Part shown: positions 6,983 through 15,096 of the stretch, piece by piece
How the letters are laid out: each line of letters opens with the position of its first letter
How positions within the stretch are numbered: the first letter of the stretch is position 1
Translations under genes and position numbers: made by a program
Notes under the pieces: generated by a model
What the model was told of the DNA's origin: nothing
The model's input: the letters and a program-made list of their open reading frames with translations, nothing else
The model's database searches: none
Source of the DNA: Marinosulfonomonas sp.
GTDB taxonomy: Bacteria; Pseudomonadota; Alphaproteobacteria; Rhodobacterales; Rhodobacteraceae
Direction of reading: 5' to 3'
Assembly: GCA_026989405.1 (NCBI GenBank)
Contig: JALSJL010000298.1
Coordinates: forward strand, 1 to 15,096
Length of the DNA: 15,096 nt

Positions 6983-7138
6983 TCAGGGCCCGGCAGTGCC
7001 ATCCTTGCGGCGGGCACGGCCCGGACGCGGTTCAATTCCAGTGCCATCGGCCCCGTCGGGACCAACCGATCTGAAAAGCAGAAAAACGACACCTGCGAGC
7101 GCGACGAGCGCTGCGATAATGATCCAGTCTGTTGACAT
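6983..7138 (-). CDS. Putative 51-residue single-TM protein
   Basis: A short ORF opens MSTDWIIIAALVALAGVVFLL, which is a clean hydrophobic helix at about residues 5-22. It is followed by a polar tail rich in Gly, Pro and Arg (RSVGPDGADGTGIEPRP and then RARRKDG). The start is ATG at 7136-7138, preceded by a purine-rich AAGAGTGGGA that is a mediocre ribosome-binding site. It stops at TGA (6983-6985), 54 nt before the membrane protein at 6928. I do not recognise a family. The clean TM helix and plausible codon choice favour a real small membrane protein over noise, but a longer overlapping arginine-rich frame exists on the same strand, so certainty is limited. Confidence 0.45.
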   Translation of the reverse strand: MSTDWIIIAALVALAGVVFLLFRSVGPDGADGTGIEPRPGRARRKDGTAGP

Positions 7139-7439
7139 GGTTTCAATCCCACTCTTACCCGAGGGAAACCTACCCGATCTCGCGGCGGTGTCACACGGCG
7201 ATACAAGGTGTTGCGGTAGACTGGGCAACAATTCGCGTATGGGCTGCGGATTGTCGCCGAGGGCGCTTTTCTGCCCCCGCCCGTCCCGGCCTGGTCCGGC
7301 GAAACCCGTGGCTCCGATAACGACCTGATTCCAAGGTCTTCCCGAAACACACTGCAGTGCCGCATCAGGGCAGCCACGGCGGCTCTCTGCGGGTTGCGAC
7401 CGCGCCTGCCTGCTCGCGGGTTCATTTCAATATGTTGCA
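7139..7439. other. Gene-free stretch downstream of soxB
   Basis: About 300 nt separate the soxB stop from the 51-residue ORF. I see no convincing gene, tRNA, strong hairpin with a T-run, or repeat. A minus-strand frame starts at TAATG overlapping the soxB stop, but its product is Arg-rich and does not look like a protein. The stretch may hold a 5' leader or promoter for the downstream small ORFs and soxDAG. Confidence 0.5.
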
Positions 7440-8687
7440 TTAATGCGCCACCCCGGCTGCCACTGACTCATCTATGAAGCGCCCTTCGCGGAATCGCTCC
7501 AGCCCGAAGGCCGCCGCCAGCGGGCCGGGTTCGCCGCGCGCCACCAGCTCGGCCATCGCCCAGCCCGAGCCGGGGATCGACTTGAACCCGCCGGTGCCCC
7601 AGCCGCCGTTGATAAAGCAGTTTTCAAGCGGTGTTTTCGAGATGATCGGGCTCCGATCTCCGGTCATGTCGACGATGCCGCCCCACTGGCGCAGCATCTT
7701 CAGGCGTGAGAGCATCGGGAAGGTTTCGATCAGGGCGCGCACGGTTTCCTCGATATGGTGGAAGCTGCCGCGCTGGGTGTAGTTGTTGAACCCGTCCGCG
7801 CCGCCGCCGATCACCATTTCGCCCTTGTCCGACTGGCTCATGTAGCCGTGCACCGTGTTGGCCATCACCACCACGTCCATCGCCGGCTTGATTGGCTCGC
7901 TCACCATCGCCTGCAGCGCCACGCTTTCGATCGGCAGCCGGAAACCGGCCATCTCGGCCAGCCGCCCGGAATGGCCCGCGACCACGATCGCCAGCTTGCC
8001 GCAGCCGATGTCGCCGCGCGTCGTGCGCACACCGGTGACCTTGCCGCCCTTCTGCGTGATCCCGGTGACCTCGGTCTTTTGCAGAATGTGCATCCCCATG
8101 TCCGAGCACGCCCGCGCATAGCCCCAGGCAACCGCATCGTGGCGTGCGGTGCCGCCGCGCGCCTGCCACAGCGCCCCGAGCACCGGATAGCGCGGCCCGC
8201 CGGTCTCGATGATCGGCACGATCTGCTTCACCCGCTCGGGCCCGATGAACTCGGTTTTCACCCCCTGCAATGCGTTGGCATAGGCGGTGCGCCGGTATCC
8301 GCGCACCTCGTGCTCGGTCTGGGCCAGCATCAGAACTCCGCGCGGGCTGAACATCAGGTTGTAATTCAGCTCCTGCGACAGCCCCTCATACAGCGAACGC
8401 GCCTTTTCGTAGATCGCGGCCGACGGATCCTGCAGATAGTTCGACCGGATGATCGTTGTGTTGCGGCCGGTATTGCCGCCGCCCAGCCAGCCCTTTTCGA
8501 TCACCGCGACGTTTTTCACGCCGTGGTTTCGGCCCAGGTAATAGGCCGTCGCCAACCCGTGCCCGCCGGCGCCGATCACCACGACGTCGTAACGCTCGCG
8601 CGGCTCAGGCGAGATCCAGGCGCGCTCCCAGCCGCGATGGTTGCGCAGCGCTTCGCGCACAATGGCGAAAGCAGAATAGCGTTTCAT
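7440..8687 (-). CDS. soxB: Sarcosine oxidase beta subunit
   Basis: This is a 415-residue catalytic beta subunit. It binds FAD non-covalently, carries covalent FMN, and oxidises sarcosine, with electrons passed to oxygen as hydrogen peroxide. The FAD-binding motif VVVIGAGGHGLATAYYL spans about 35-51, followed by EKGWLGGGNTGRNTTIIRSNY. His183 in GGTARHDAVAWGY is the likely FMN attachment site, by analogy with the His near position 173 of characterised enzymes. NGGWGTGGFKSIPGSG forms the C-terminal flavin/substrate region. The ATG at 8685-8687 is preceded by AGGGAG and matches the family start MKRYSAFAIV. A longer frame to 8936 has no family support. It is divergent from ccmI across a 224-nt spacer where I found no convincing promoter. 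It is separated from soxDAG by about 1 kb. Confidence 0.96.
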   Translation of the reverse strand: MKRYSAFAIVREALRNHRGWERAWISPEPRERYDVVVIGAGGHGLATAYYLGRNHGVKNVAVIEKGWLGGGNTGRNTTIIRSNYLQDPSAAIYEKARSLYEGLSQELNYNLMFSPRGVLMLAQTEHEVRGYRRTAYANALQGVKTEFIGPERVKQIVPIIETGGPRYPVLGALWQARGGTARHDAVAWGYARACSDMGMHILQKTEVTGITQKGGKVTGVRTTRGDIGCGKLAIVVAGHSGRLAEMAGFRLPIESVALQAMVSEPIKPAMDVVVMANTVHGYMSQSDKGEMVIGGGADGFNNYTQRGSFHHIEETVRALIETFPMLSRLKMLRQWGGIVDMTGDRSPIISKTPLENCFINGGWGTGGFKSIPGSGWAMAELVARGEPGPLAAAFGLERFREGRFIDESVAAGVAH

Positions 8688-8911
8688 GTCGGCCGACTCC
8701 CTGTCATGCGGCACCTTGCGCACATGATACATGAAACGCTCCGCACGAAATGCCAAGACAGTGAACGGCACTTGGTCCGAAAATCGCGACATTGGCGCGT
8801 TTCGGGTTCGCGGGCCCGGTTTGATCACCCTTGCGCGAGATTGACGCAACAGCCCCTGTAGGGCCTTCCGGTCGGGCGCTGTAACGGTTAGATGGGCTGC
8901 AGGAGGCCCGA

Positions 8912-10384
8912 ATGGATTTTTGGATAGTTGCAGCACTGATCACCGCCCTTGTCGCGGCACCGATGGCGGTCGTACTCTTGCGGCGGCGGGGCGATGCCGA
9001 CGGTGCAAGCGACGTTGACATCTACCGCGACCAGCTTGCCGAGATCGACCGCGACCTGGAACGCGGCGTGCTGGAAAGCGCCGAGGCCGAGCGGCTGAAA
9101 ACCGAAGTGTCGCGCCGCCTGCTCGATGCCGGACGCAAGGCGCGCACGCGTGAACACGCAAGGGCCGGCGGCAGCCCGCTGCTTGCGGGCCTCGTTGTCA
9201 TTGCATTGTTTGCCGGAGCCTACCTGATCTACCGCCAGATCGGCGCGCCACTCTATCCCGACATGCCGCTCGAGCAACGCCTTGCCGCAGCCGAGGAACT
9301 GCGCAAGTCGCGGATATCGCAAGCCGAAGCCGAAGCACGGCTGCCGGCCGGCACTGTCACCGCGGATGTGTCGCCCGAGCACCTGGCACTGATGGACAAA
9401 CTGCGCGCGGCGCTCAAGGACCGCCCCGACGACCTGCAGGGCCACATCCTGCTTGCCCGCAACGAAGCCGCCCTGCAGAACTTTCAGGCTGCGGCACGGG
9501 CCCAGGAACGCGTCCTGCAACTGCTGGGCCCCGATGCCACTGCCGCGGACTGGGCCGATCTTGCCGATATCCTCGTGCTCGCGGCCGGTGGATATGTGTC
9601 CCCGCAAGCCGAAACCGCACTGCGCCGCGCCCTTCAGCTTGACCCGACAAACGGCGTTGCCCGGTATTACCTCGGGGTGATGCTCGCCCAGAACCTGCGG
9701 CCCGACCTTGCCTTTCAGGTCTGGGCCGGCCTGCTTGACCAAAGCGGGCCCAATGATCCCTGGGTCGAACCGATCCGCGCCCAGATCGAAAGTGCTGCGC
9801 GCGATGCGGGCATTCGCTATACGCTTCCCCCCCTTGGGCGTGGCCCGTCGCAGGCCGATATCGCCGCAGCGCAGGACATGACCGAGGCCGAACGCCAGGA
9901 AATGATCGCGGCAATGGTCGAACAGCTTGCCGCACGTCTGGCCGATGAAGGCGGCCCGGCGACCGAATGGGCCCGCCTGATCGGCGCGCTTGGCGTGCTC
10001 GGGGATACCGACCGCGCGGCGGCGGTCTGGCGCGAATCGCAAGACGTCTTTGCCGCCTCGCCCGAAGCGCTCGCGCAATTGCGCGCCGCGGCCGAACGGG
10101 CCGGGCTGGTCGACGCGGCGCCACTGGCCCCGACAAGCGGCGAAAACGCTGACCCCGATCAGGGCGCGATGCTGAAACAGATGGCCGACGAACTGGCCGA
10201 GGAACTCGACACCAACGGGGGCGAGCCAAAGCTCTGGGCGCAGCTGATCGCCATGAAGGCGGATATCGGCGACACGCAGGACGCTTATGACTGGTGGCAA
10301 AAGGCCAAACAGAGCTTTGCCGGCAACGAGGACGCGCTCGCCCTGATCAATGGGGCGGCCACCGGCGCGGGGCTGTCACCGTGA
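8912..10384 (+). CDS. ccmI: Cytochrome c maturation protein CcmI
   Basis: This is a 490-residue inner-membrane protein of the CcmI/CycH family, which holds apocytochrome c for haem ligation by CcmF/CcmH. The N-terminal part has two TM helices (about 3-23 and 89-107). Between them lies a cytosolic loop with the family signature DVDIYRDQLAEIDRDLERGVL (only the DxxxYRDQLAEIDRD core is needed for recognition). The long periplasmic part contains TPR-like helices, for example HILLARNEAALQNFQAAARA and ETALRRALQLDPTNGVARYY, and further repeats to the C-terminus. The ATG at 8912 follows a near-perfect AGGAGG (8901-8906). Its TGA overlaps the GTG start of ruvX. No other ccm genes are in the window. Confidence 0.93.
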   Translation: MDFWIVAALITALVAAPMAVVLLRRRGDADGASDVDIYRDQLAEIDRDLERGVLESAEAERLKTEVSRRLLDAGRKARTREHARAGGSPLLAGLVVIALFAGAYLIYRQIGAPLYPDMPLEQRLAAAEELRKSRISQAEAEARLPAGTVTADVSPEHLALMDKLRAALKDRPDDLQGHILLARNEAALQNFQAAARAQERVLQLLGPDATAADWADLADILVLAAGGYVSPQAETALRRALQLDPTNGVARYYLGVMLAQNLRPDLAFQVWAGLLDQSGPNDPWVEPIRAQIESAARDAGIRYTLPPLGRGPSQADIAAAQDMTEAERQEMIAAMVEQLAARLADEGGPATEWARLIGALGVLGDTDRAAAVWRESQDVFAASPEALAQLRAAAERAGLVDAAPLAPTSGENADPDQGAMLKQMADELAEELDTNGGEPKLWAQLIAMKADIGDTQDAYDWWQKAKQSFAGNEDALALINGAATGAGLSP

Positions 10385-10857
10385 TCCACGAAACCATCGC
10401 CGATTTCGCGGCCGGCCTGCCGCCCGAGGGGGCGCTTGCCGGTCTCGACCTGGGCGACAAGACAATCGGTGTCGCGGTCACGGATCGACGGCGCTCGGTG
10501 GCCACGCCGCTGGAAACCATCCGCCGGAAAAAGTTCGGCACCGATGCCGCCCGCCTGCTTGACATCATCCGAACCCGCAATCTGTGCGGCATCGTGCTCG
10601 GCCTGCCCTTCAACATGGACGGCAGCGAAGGCCCGCGCTGCCAGTCGACCCGCGCTTTCGCCCGCAACCTCGCACGGCTGACCGATCTGCCGATCACCTA
10701 CTGGGACGAGCGCCTGTCCACCGTCGCCGCCGAACGCGCCCTGCTGGAAGCCGACACCTCGCGCGCGCGCCGCTCCGAGGTGATCGACCACGTCGCGGCC
10801 GGCTACATCCTGCAAGGCGCGCTCGACCGGCTGTCGCACATGGCGGCGAACCCATGA
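10381..10857 (+). CDS. ruvX: Putative pre-16S rRNA nuclease / Holliday junction resolvase RuvX (YqgF)
   Basis: This is a 158-residue RNase H-fold nuclease of the YqgF family, implicated in 16S rRNA 5'-end maturation and Holliday junction resolution. The three acidic catalytic residues can be placed: Asp23 in GLDLGDKTIGVAVTD, Glu110 in YWDERLST, and Asp136 in RRSEVIDHVAAGYIL. The motif GLPFNMDGSEGPR (74-86) is also typical. The start is GTG at 10381, which overlaps the ccmI stop as GTGA. No good ribosome-binding site is present, so translation probably depends on coupling to ccmI. The product has a short extra N-terminal helix (about residues 1-18) before the first strand, common in alphaproteobacteria. 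Confidence 0.94.
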   Translation: MIHETIADFAAGLPPEGALAGLDLGDKTIGVAVTDRRRSVATPLETIRRKKFGTDAARLLDIIRTRNLCGIVLGLPFNMDGSEGPRCQSTRAFARNLARLTDLPITYWDERLSTVAAERALLEADTSRARRSEVIDHVAAGYILQGALDRLSHMAANP

Positions 10858-11093
10858 AACCGCCGGTCTGGAAACGCGCCGAAATCGACAGCCCCTGCGT
10901 GGACATCTGCGTGATCCACCCAAAGGCGAAAATCTGCATCGGCTGCTATCGAACCGGTGACGAAATCGCCCGCTGGTCGTCCTACACCCCGCAAGAACGC
11001 AAGCAACTGATGCGTGATCTGCCAGCCCGCGCCGGACAGTTGAACAAACGTCGCGGCGGGCGCACCGGGCGCCTGCGCGACGAGAAATCGTGA
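10854..11093 (+). CDS. DUF1289 family Cys4 protein
   Basis: This is a 79-residue protein of the DUF1289 family, whose biochemical role is unknown. Four cysteines, Cys15, Cys19, Cys28 and Cys31, in SPCVDICVIHPKAKICIGCY look like a metal or iron-sulfur site. The conserved EIARW follows. The C-terminus is basic (NKRRGGRTGRLRDEKS). The ATG overlaps the ruvX stop as ATGA, so the gene is coupled in the ccmI-ruvX transcript. It is followed by the extragenic motif copy B and a convergent gene. Confidence 0.9.
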   Translation: MKPPVWKRAEIDSPCVDICVIHPKAKICIGCYRTGDEIARWSSYTPQERKQLMRDLPARAGQLNKRRGGRTGRLRDEKS

Positions 11094-11098
11094 CCCCG

Positions 11099-11132
11099 CC
11101 TTCTTTTTCGCCCAAATATCCCCGCCGGAGGC
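11099..11132 (+). repeat. Extragenic repeat motif, copy B
   Basis: This is the reverse complement of the motif at 2447-2480. The 19-nt core is identical (11114-11132), and the flanking CTTCTTTTTCG is at 11100-11110. It lies just 3' of the DUF1289 stop (11093) and before the convergent oxygenase gene ending at 11152. In both copies the T-rich side faces the stop codon of the preceding gene (soxG or DUF1289). GC-rich alternating sequence follows to 11147. Confidence 0.75.
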
Positions 11133-11151
11133 GCGGCGCGCGCGGCGCATC

Positions 11152-11922
11152 TCATGGCTGCGGCCACCGGGACAGGTCCTCCAGCACGGGCCGAAAATAC
11201 ACGACAACCCGCCCCTCATCCGGCGCCACGGCCCCGTCCTGCCACGGGCTGACCCCATGCAGCGTGAGCCGGTGCAGCAGATAGGCTTCACCAACGCCCG
11301 CATGCAGCTCGACCCGCCGGCATTCCCTGAAACACCGCCGCCGCGCGGTCTTGTAGGTTTTCGTCAAGTCCACCTCGCCCCAGCGCGCCACGGGATGCTT
11401 GCGCAGCACCTCTCCCAGCGCCTGCGCCATGATCTTGTGGCTCCCCTCCCACAGCACCAGCGGGCTGGCGCCGGGGGTTGTGTCAACCAGCGGAATGCCA
11501 AGCAGAAATGCCTGCGGTTCCAACAGCTTGCGCTTGCCATCGACCATCATCAGCCCGTCGATATGCGCCGCATCCCGGCGTTTGCGAAAGTCGAAGGCGG
11601 CGGCGCTGTCTTCGCCGCGCCGAGGATAACCGGTGCGGATCGCCGACACCTGCGCGCGGTCCCAACGGACCTGCGCGCGCACCGTTTCGCGCGCGAAACA
11701 TTGCGCCTGTCCCGAAAGCGGCGGCCCGCCGGCAACGGCACCGGTTTCGTCGTTGTCCAGCGCGTTCACGCCAACAAACCACGTCCGCTCGTTGCGCCAC
11801 CAATGGGCGTAGTCGGGCGCCTCCAGCGTCGCGAGCGCCGCCGGGCGCACCGCCTCGACCCAGCGCGCAAGCTCGGGGTCGCGGCCAAACCGCAGCCAGC
11901 CCGTTTCGTCAAATTCCGTCAT
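11152..11922 (-). CDS. PhyH-like Fe(II)/2-oxoglutarate-dependent oxygenase
   Basis: This is a 256-residue protein with the facial triad of the phytanoyl-CoA dioxygenase (PhyH) superfamily: His120 and Asp122 in AAHIDGLM, and a distal His222 in HRLTLHGV. Arg238 in GRVVVYFRP is the likely 2-oxoglutarate salt-bridge residue. Such enzymes hydroxylate small molecules using iron, oxygen and 2-oxoglutarate, with succinate and CO2 as by-products. The middle of the jelly-roll shows PLVDTTPGASPLVLWEGSHK (145-164), where the GSH is the usual strand-turn. The substrate is unknown. The ATG at 11920-11922 overlaps the stop of the TauE/SafE gene as ATGA, so the two are translationally coupled. The gene ends 58 nt from the convergent DUF1289 gene. 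Confidence 0.82.
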   Translation of the reverse strand: MTEFDETGWLRFGRDPELARWVEAVRPAALATLEAPDYAHWWRNERTWFVGVNALDNDETGAVAGGPPLSGQAQCFARETVRAQVRWDRAQVSAIRTGYPRRGEDSAAAFDFRKRRDAAHIDGLMMVDGKRKLLEPQAFLLGIPLVDTTPGASPLVLWEGSHKIMAQALGEVLRKHPVARWGEVDLTKTYKTARRRCFRECRRVELHAGVGEAYLLHRLTLHGVSPWQDGAVAPDEGRVVVYFRPVLEDLSRWPQP

Positions 11923-12740
11923 CCAAACGCCCGGCGCAGCATGTTCAGCGCAACCAGCATCAGAAAGACCGCAAACACCCGTTTCAGCGGCTTTGGATCC
12001 ATCGCATGCGCCAGCCGCACGCCAAGCGGCGCCGTGATCAGCGTCATCGCGATCACCACCAGGAACGCCGGCACATTCACCGCCCCCACGGTGAACGGCG
12101 GCCGGTTTTCCGGCGCGATGTCAACCATGAGGAACCCGATCACCGAGGGCACCGCGATGATCACCCCAAAGCCCGCCGCGGTGGCCACGGCGCGGTGAAT
12201 GGGCAGGCCGTAAAGGCTCATCACCGGCACCCCGAACGAGCCGCCGCCGATCCCCATCAGCACCGACAGGAACCCCAGGAGCGGCGACAGGACAGCGCGC
12301 ATGATGCCGGTCGGCATCGCCGCCCCCAGCCGCCATGTCGCCCGGCCAAATCCCAGATACAGCGCCACGATCAGCGCCAGCACGCCAAAGATGCCCTGCA
12401 ACACCTGCGAGCGCAGCGCCGCCACCGTCAGCATGCCGACAACGGCCCCGACCACGATCCCCGGCGCCCAGGTCCTGAGCACCTCCCAATCCACCGCCCC
12501 CTTGCGGTGATGCGCCAGCACCGAACGCACCGAGGTCACGATGATCGTGGCAAGCGAGGTCGCCAGGCAGATCTGCATCAACTGCGGGCTTTCATAGCCC
12601 AGCCCGGAAAACGCGTAGTAGAAGGCCGGCACCAGGATGATGCCGCCCCCCACCCCGAGAAGCCCCGCCATCACCCCGGCAAAAGCGCCAATCGCCAGCA
12701 GAAGCGCCAGCATCGGCAACAGTGTCATCATGTCCGGCAT
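11919..12740 (-). CDS. TauE/SafE family membrane permease
   Basis: This is a 273-residue polytopic inner-membrane protein of the TauE/SafE (formerly DUF81) family, whose members export sulfite, sulfoacetate or related anions. About eight hydrophobic segments are visible in two halves. Each half begins with the family's Gly-rich signature: GLLGVGGGIILVPAF (about 26-40) in the first half and MGIGGGSFGVPVMSLYG (about 162-178) in the second. The start ATG at 12738-12740 is preceded by AAGGGA. It lies 60 nt downstream of dusA on the same strand and overlaps the downstream oxygenase gene by 4 nt. Substrate is not predictable from sequence alone. Confidence 0.92.
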   Translation of the reverse strand: MPDMMTLLPMLALLLAIGAFAGVMAGLLGVGGGIILVPAFYYAFSGLGYESPQLMQICLATSLATIIVTSVRSVLAHHRKGAVDWEVLRTWAPGIVVGAVVGMLTVAALRSQVLQGIFGVLALIVALYLGFGRATWRLGAAMPTGIMRAVLSPLLGFLSVLMGIGGGSFGVPVMSLYGLPIHRAVATAAGFGVIIAVPSVIGFLMVDIAPENRPPFTVGAVNVPAFLVVIAMTLITAPLGVRLAHAMDPKPLKRVFAVFLMLVALNMLRRAFG

Positions 12741-12800
12741 TCGCTATCCCTTCGCCCAGCCCCCGGCCCCCGGCCAACTGTGCGCATCGCGCCGCCAAGG

Positions 12801-13775
<975 letters not shown>

Positions 13776-13886
13776 CGGGTCAGCCTTGCAACGGTTGGCT
13801 TGCTTAGCGCAAAGGCGGGGCGTCGGGCAAGGGGTGGCTTGCCGGTGCCGCCGATTGCGCGCAAACTGCGCGAAAAAGGACCGATC

Positions 13887-15096
13887 ATGACAAGCATACC
13901 CGGCTTTAGCGGCCCCGAGCTTTGCGCCCTGAGCGCGCGTGACGCGGTGGCGTTGCTGCGCAAGGGCGAGGTCAGCGTGCAAGAGATGTTGCAGGCCGCC
14001 TTTGAGCGCATCGAAACCGTGGAGCCCGCGGTCAACGCGATGCCCACGACCTGCCCGGATCGCGCCTTTGCCGCCGCCAGGGCGCTGGAGGGCGACAGCA
14101 GCCACCGCGCCTGGCTGGCCGGGCTGGCGCTGGCGATCAAAGACCTGACGCCGGTTGCCGGGGTGCGCACCACCTGGGGCAATGTCGCGCTGGCCGATCA
14201 TGTGCCCGACGCCAGCGACCCGCTGGTCGAGCGGCTGGAACGGCGCGGCGGCATCGTTGTCGGCAAGACCAACACGCCGGAATTCGGCGCCGGCGCCAAC
14301 ACGTTCAACGAGGTGTTCGGCATGACCCGCAACCCGTGGGACACGCGCAAGAACGCCGGCGGCTCTTCGGGGGGCTCGGCCGTGGCGCTGGCCACGGGCG
14401 AAGTGTGGCTCGCGCATGGCTCGGACCTGGCCGGCTCGCTGCGCACACCGGCGGCCTATTGCGGCGTCGTCGGCCTGCGCCCCAGCCCCGGCCGCGCCGG
14501 CGGCGGCCCCGCCCCCGCGGCCTTCCTGATGGAAGGCATCCCCGGCCCGATGGCGCGCACTGTCGATGATCTCGCACTGTTTCTTGACGCCATGACCGGG
14601 TTCGACGCGCGCCAACCGCTGAGCCTCGACGAACCGGCCACCTCCTTCAGCCATGCGCTGAGCCGCCCGATGGACGCCCCCCGCATCGCCTTTTCCGAGG
14701 ATCAGGGCGGCTTTGCCCCGGTCGAGCCCGAAATCCGCGCCGTGCTGCGCGCCGCGATGGACGCGGTGGCGGATGCCGGCGCCACGGTGCAAGACGCCTG
14801 GCCCGACCTGCCCAGGTTGCACGACACCTATGTCACCCTGCGCGGGCTGCATTACGCAAGCGTCAACGCGAAACTGCCGCCCGAGGTGCAGGCCCAGTTC
14901 AAGGACACCCTGCGTGAAAACACCGCGTTCGGGCTGAACATGCCGGCCAGCGCGATTTTCGACGCCCAGGCCGACCGCACGGTTCTTTATCACCGCATGC
15001 GCGACTTTCTTCAGGGCCACGACGTGTTCGCGATCCCGGTGGTCGGGCTGGAACCCGGACCGGTGGAAGAAGAATACCCGCAATCGGTTGATGGCG
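13887..15096 (+). CDS. Amidase-signature family hydrolase, 3'-truncated by the window
   Basis: 403 codons are visible with no stop before the window end. The Ser-cisSer-Lys triad is intact: Lys85 in LALAIKDLTPVAG, Ser160 in NAGGSSGGSA, and the nucleophile Ser184 in SDLAGSLRTPAAYCG. The spacings (75 and 24 residues) match those of characterised members such as FAAH. These enzymes hydrolyse linear amides, and some family members are GatA. GatA is unlikely here because the sequence lacks a gatC/gatB context, and the DAWPDLPRLHDTYVTLRG segment looks like free-standing amidases. The start is ATG at 13887, preceded by AAAAAGGA. It is divergently transcribed from dusA. The substrate is unknown. Confidence 0.93.
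   Translation, partial: MTSIPGFSGPELCALSARDAVALLRKGEVSVQEMLQAAFERIETVEPAVNAMPTTCPDRAFAAARALEGDSSHRAWLAGLALAIKDLTPVAGVRTTWGNVALADHVPDASDPLVERLERRGGIVVGKTNTPEFGAGANTFNEVFGMTRNPWDTRKNAGGSSGGSAVALATGEVWLAHGSDLAGSLRTPAAYCGVVGLRPSPGRAGGGPAPAAFLMEGIPGPMARTVDDLALFLDAMTGFDARQPLSLDEPATSFSHALSRPMDAPRIAFSEDQGGFAPVEPEIRAVLRAAMDAVADAGATVQDAWPDLPRLHDTYVTLRGLHYASVNAKLPPEVQAQFKDTLRENTAFGLNMPASAIFDAQADRTVLYHRMRDFLQGHDVFAIPVVGLEPGPVEEEYPQSVDG

Noticed and set aside
6928..7440. A minus-strand ORF starting at TAATG overlapping the soxB stop
   Set aside because: The overlap looks like coupling, but the product is Arg/Pro-rich, no ribosome-binding site is clear, and it overlaps the more protein-like 51-residue TM ORF in another frame.
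8740..8760. A TGGCA...TGC sequence upstream of soxB resembling a sigma54 promoter
   Set aside because: The spacing between GG and GC is 8 nt, not the required 10, so it does not fit.
13826..13843. A short 6-bp hairpin GGCAAG/CTTGCC between dusA and the amidase gene
   Set aside because: It lies in a divergent promoter region, is short and has no T-run on either side, so it is not a terminator, and it is too short to claim as an operator.
13776..15083. An N-terminal extension of the dusA frame by more than 400 codons
   Set aside because: It is antisense to the amidase gene, which has an intact catalytic triad and its own ribosome-binding site. DusA starts naturally at 13775.

Overview
The window looks like chromosomal DNA of an alphaproteobacterium, most likely a member of the Rhodobacterales (Rhodobacter/Paracoccus/roseobacter type). 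The evidence is the high GC content, the four-subunit sarcosine oxidase genes, a CcmI-RuvX-DUF1289 cluster, a short DusA-type dihydrouridine synthase, and two copies of an extragenic motif (core GCCTCCGGCGGGGATATTT) that I recall as common in this order. I see no rRNA, tRNA, CRISPR array, integrase or transposase.

Layout. 1-865 (-): the N-terminal part of a membrane-anchored, Ala/Pro-rich protein of the LysM-containing type, with a good sigma70-like promoter at 909-937. 991-1557 (+): a LOG/TIGR00730 family protein. It is followed by a strong hairpin at 1670-1701 and the convergent iron superoxide dismutase gene sodB (1727-2335, -). 2587-8687 (-): the heterotetrameric sarcosine oxidase locus in the order soxB, two small membrane-protein ORFs, soxD, soxA, soxG. 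soxD, soxA and soxG overlap and are translationally coupled. soxB is separated from them by about 1 kb holding a gene-free stretch, a 51-residue single-TM ORF and a 146-residue membrane protein. Sarcosine oxidase demethylates sarcosine to glycine, passes the one-carbon unit to tetrahydrofolate and makes hydrogen peroxide.

8912-11093 (+): ccmI, ruvX and a DUF1289 gene, joined by 4-nt overlaps (GTGA, ATGA), so probably one transcript combining cytochrome c maturation, a Holliday-junction-resolvase-like protein and a small Cys4 protein. 11152-13775 (-): dusA, a TauE/SafE permease and a PhyH-like Fe(II)/2-oxoglutarate oxygenase. The last two share an ATGA overlap. 13887-15096 (+): an amidase-signature hydrolase that runs off the window.

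Most of the window is ordinary housekeeping and catabolic genome. The parts least explained by known families are the interruption of the sox locus (6488-7439), the two-copy extragenic motif lying 3' of gene clusters, the 13-bp tandem repeat beside the promoter at 909-937, and the coupled permease/oxygenase pair. I did not find a convincing new defence or mobile system.
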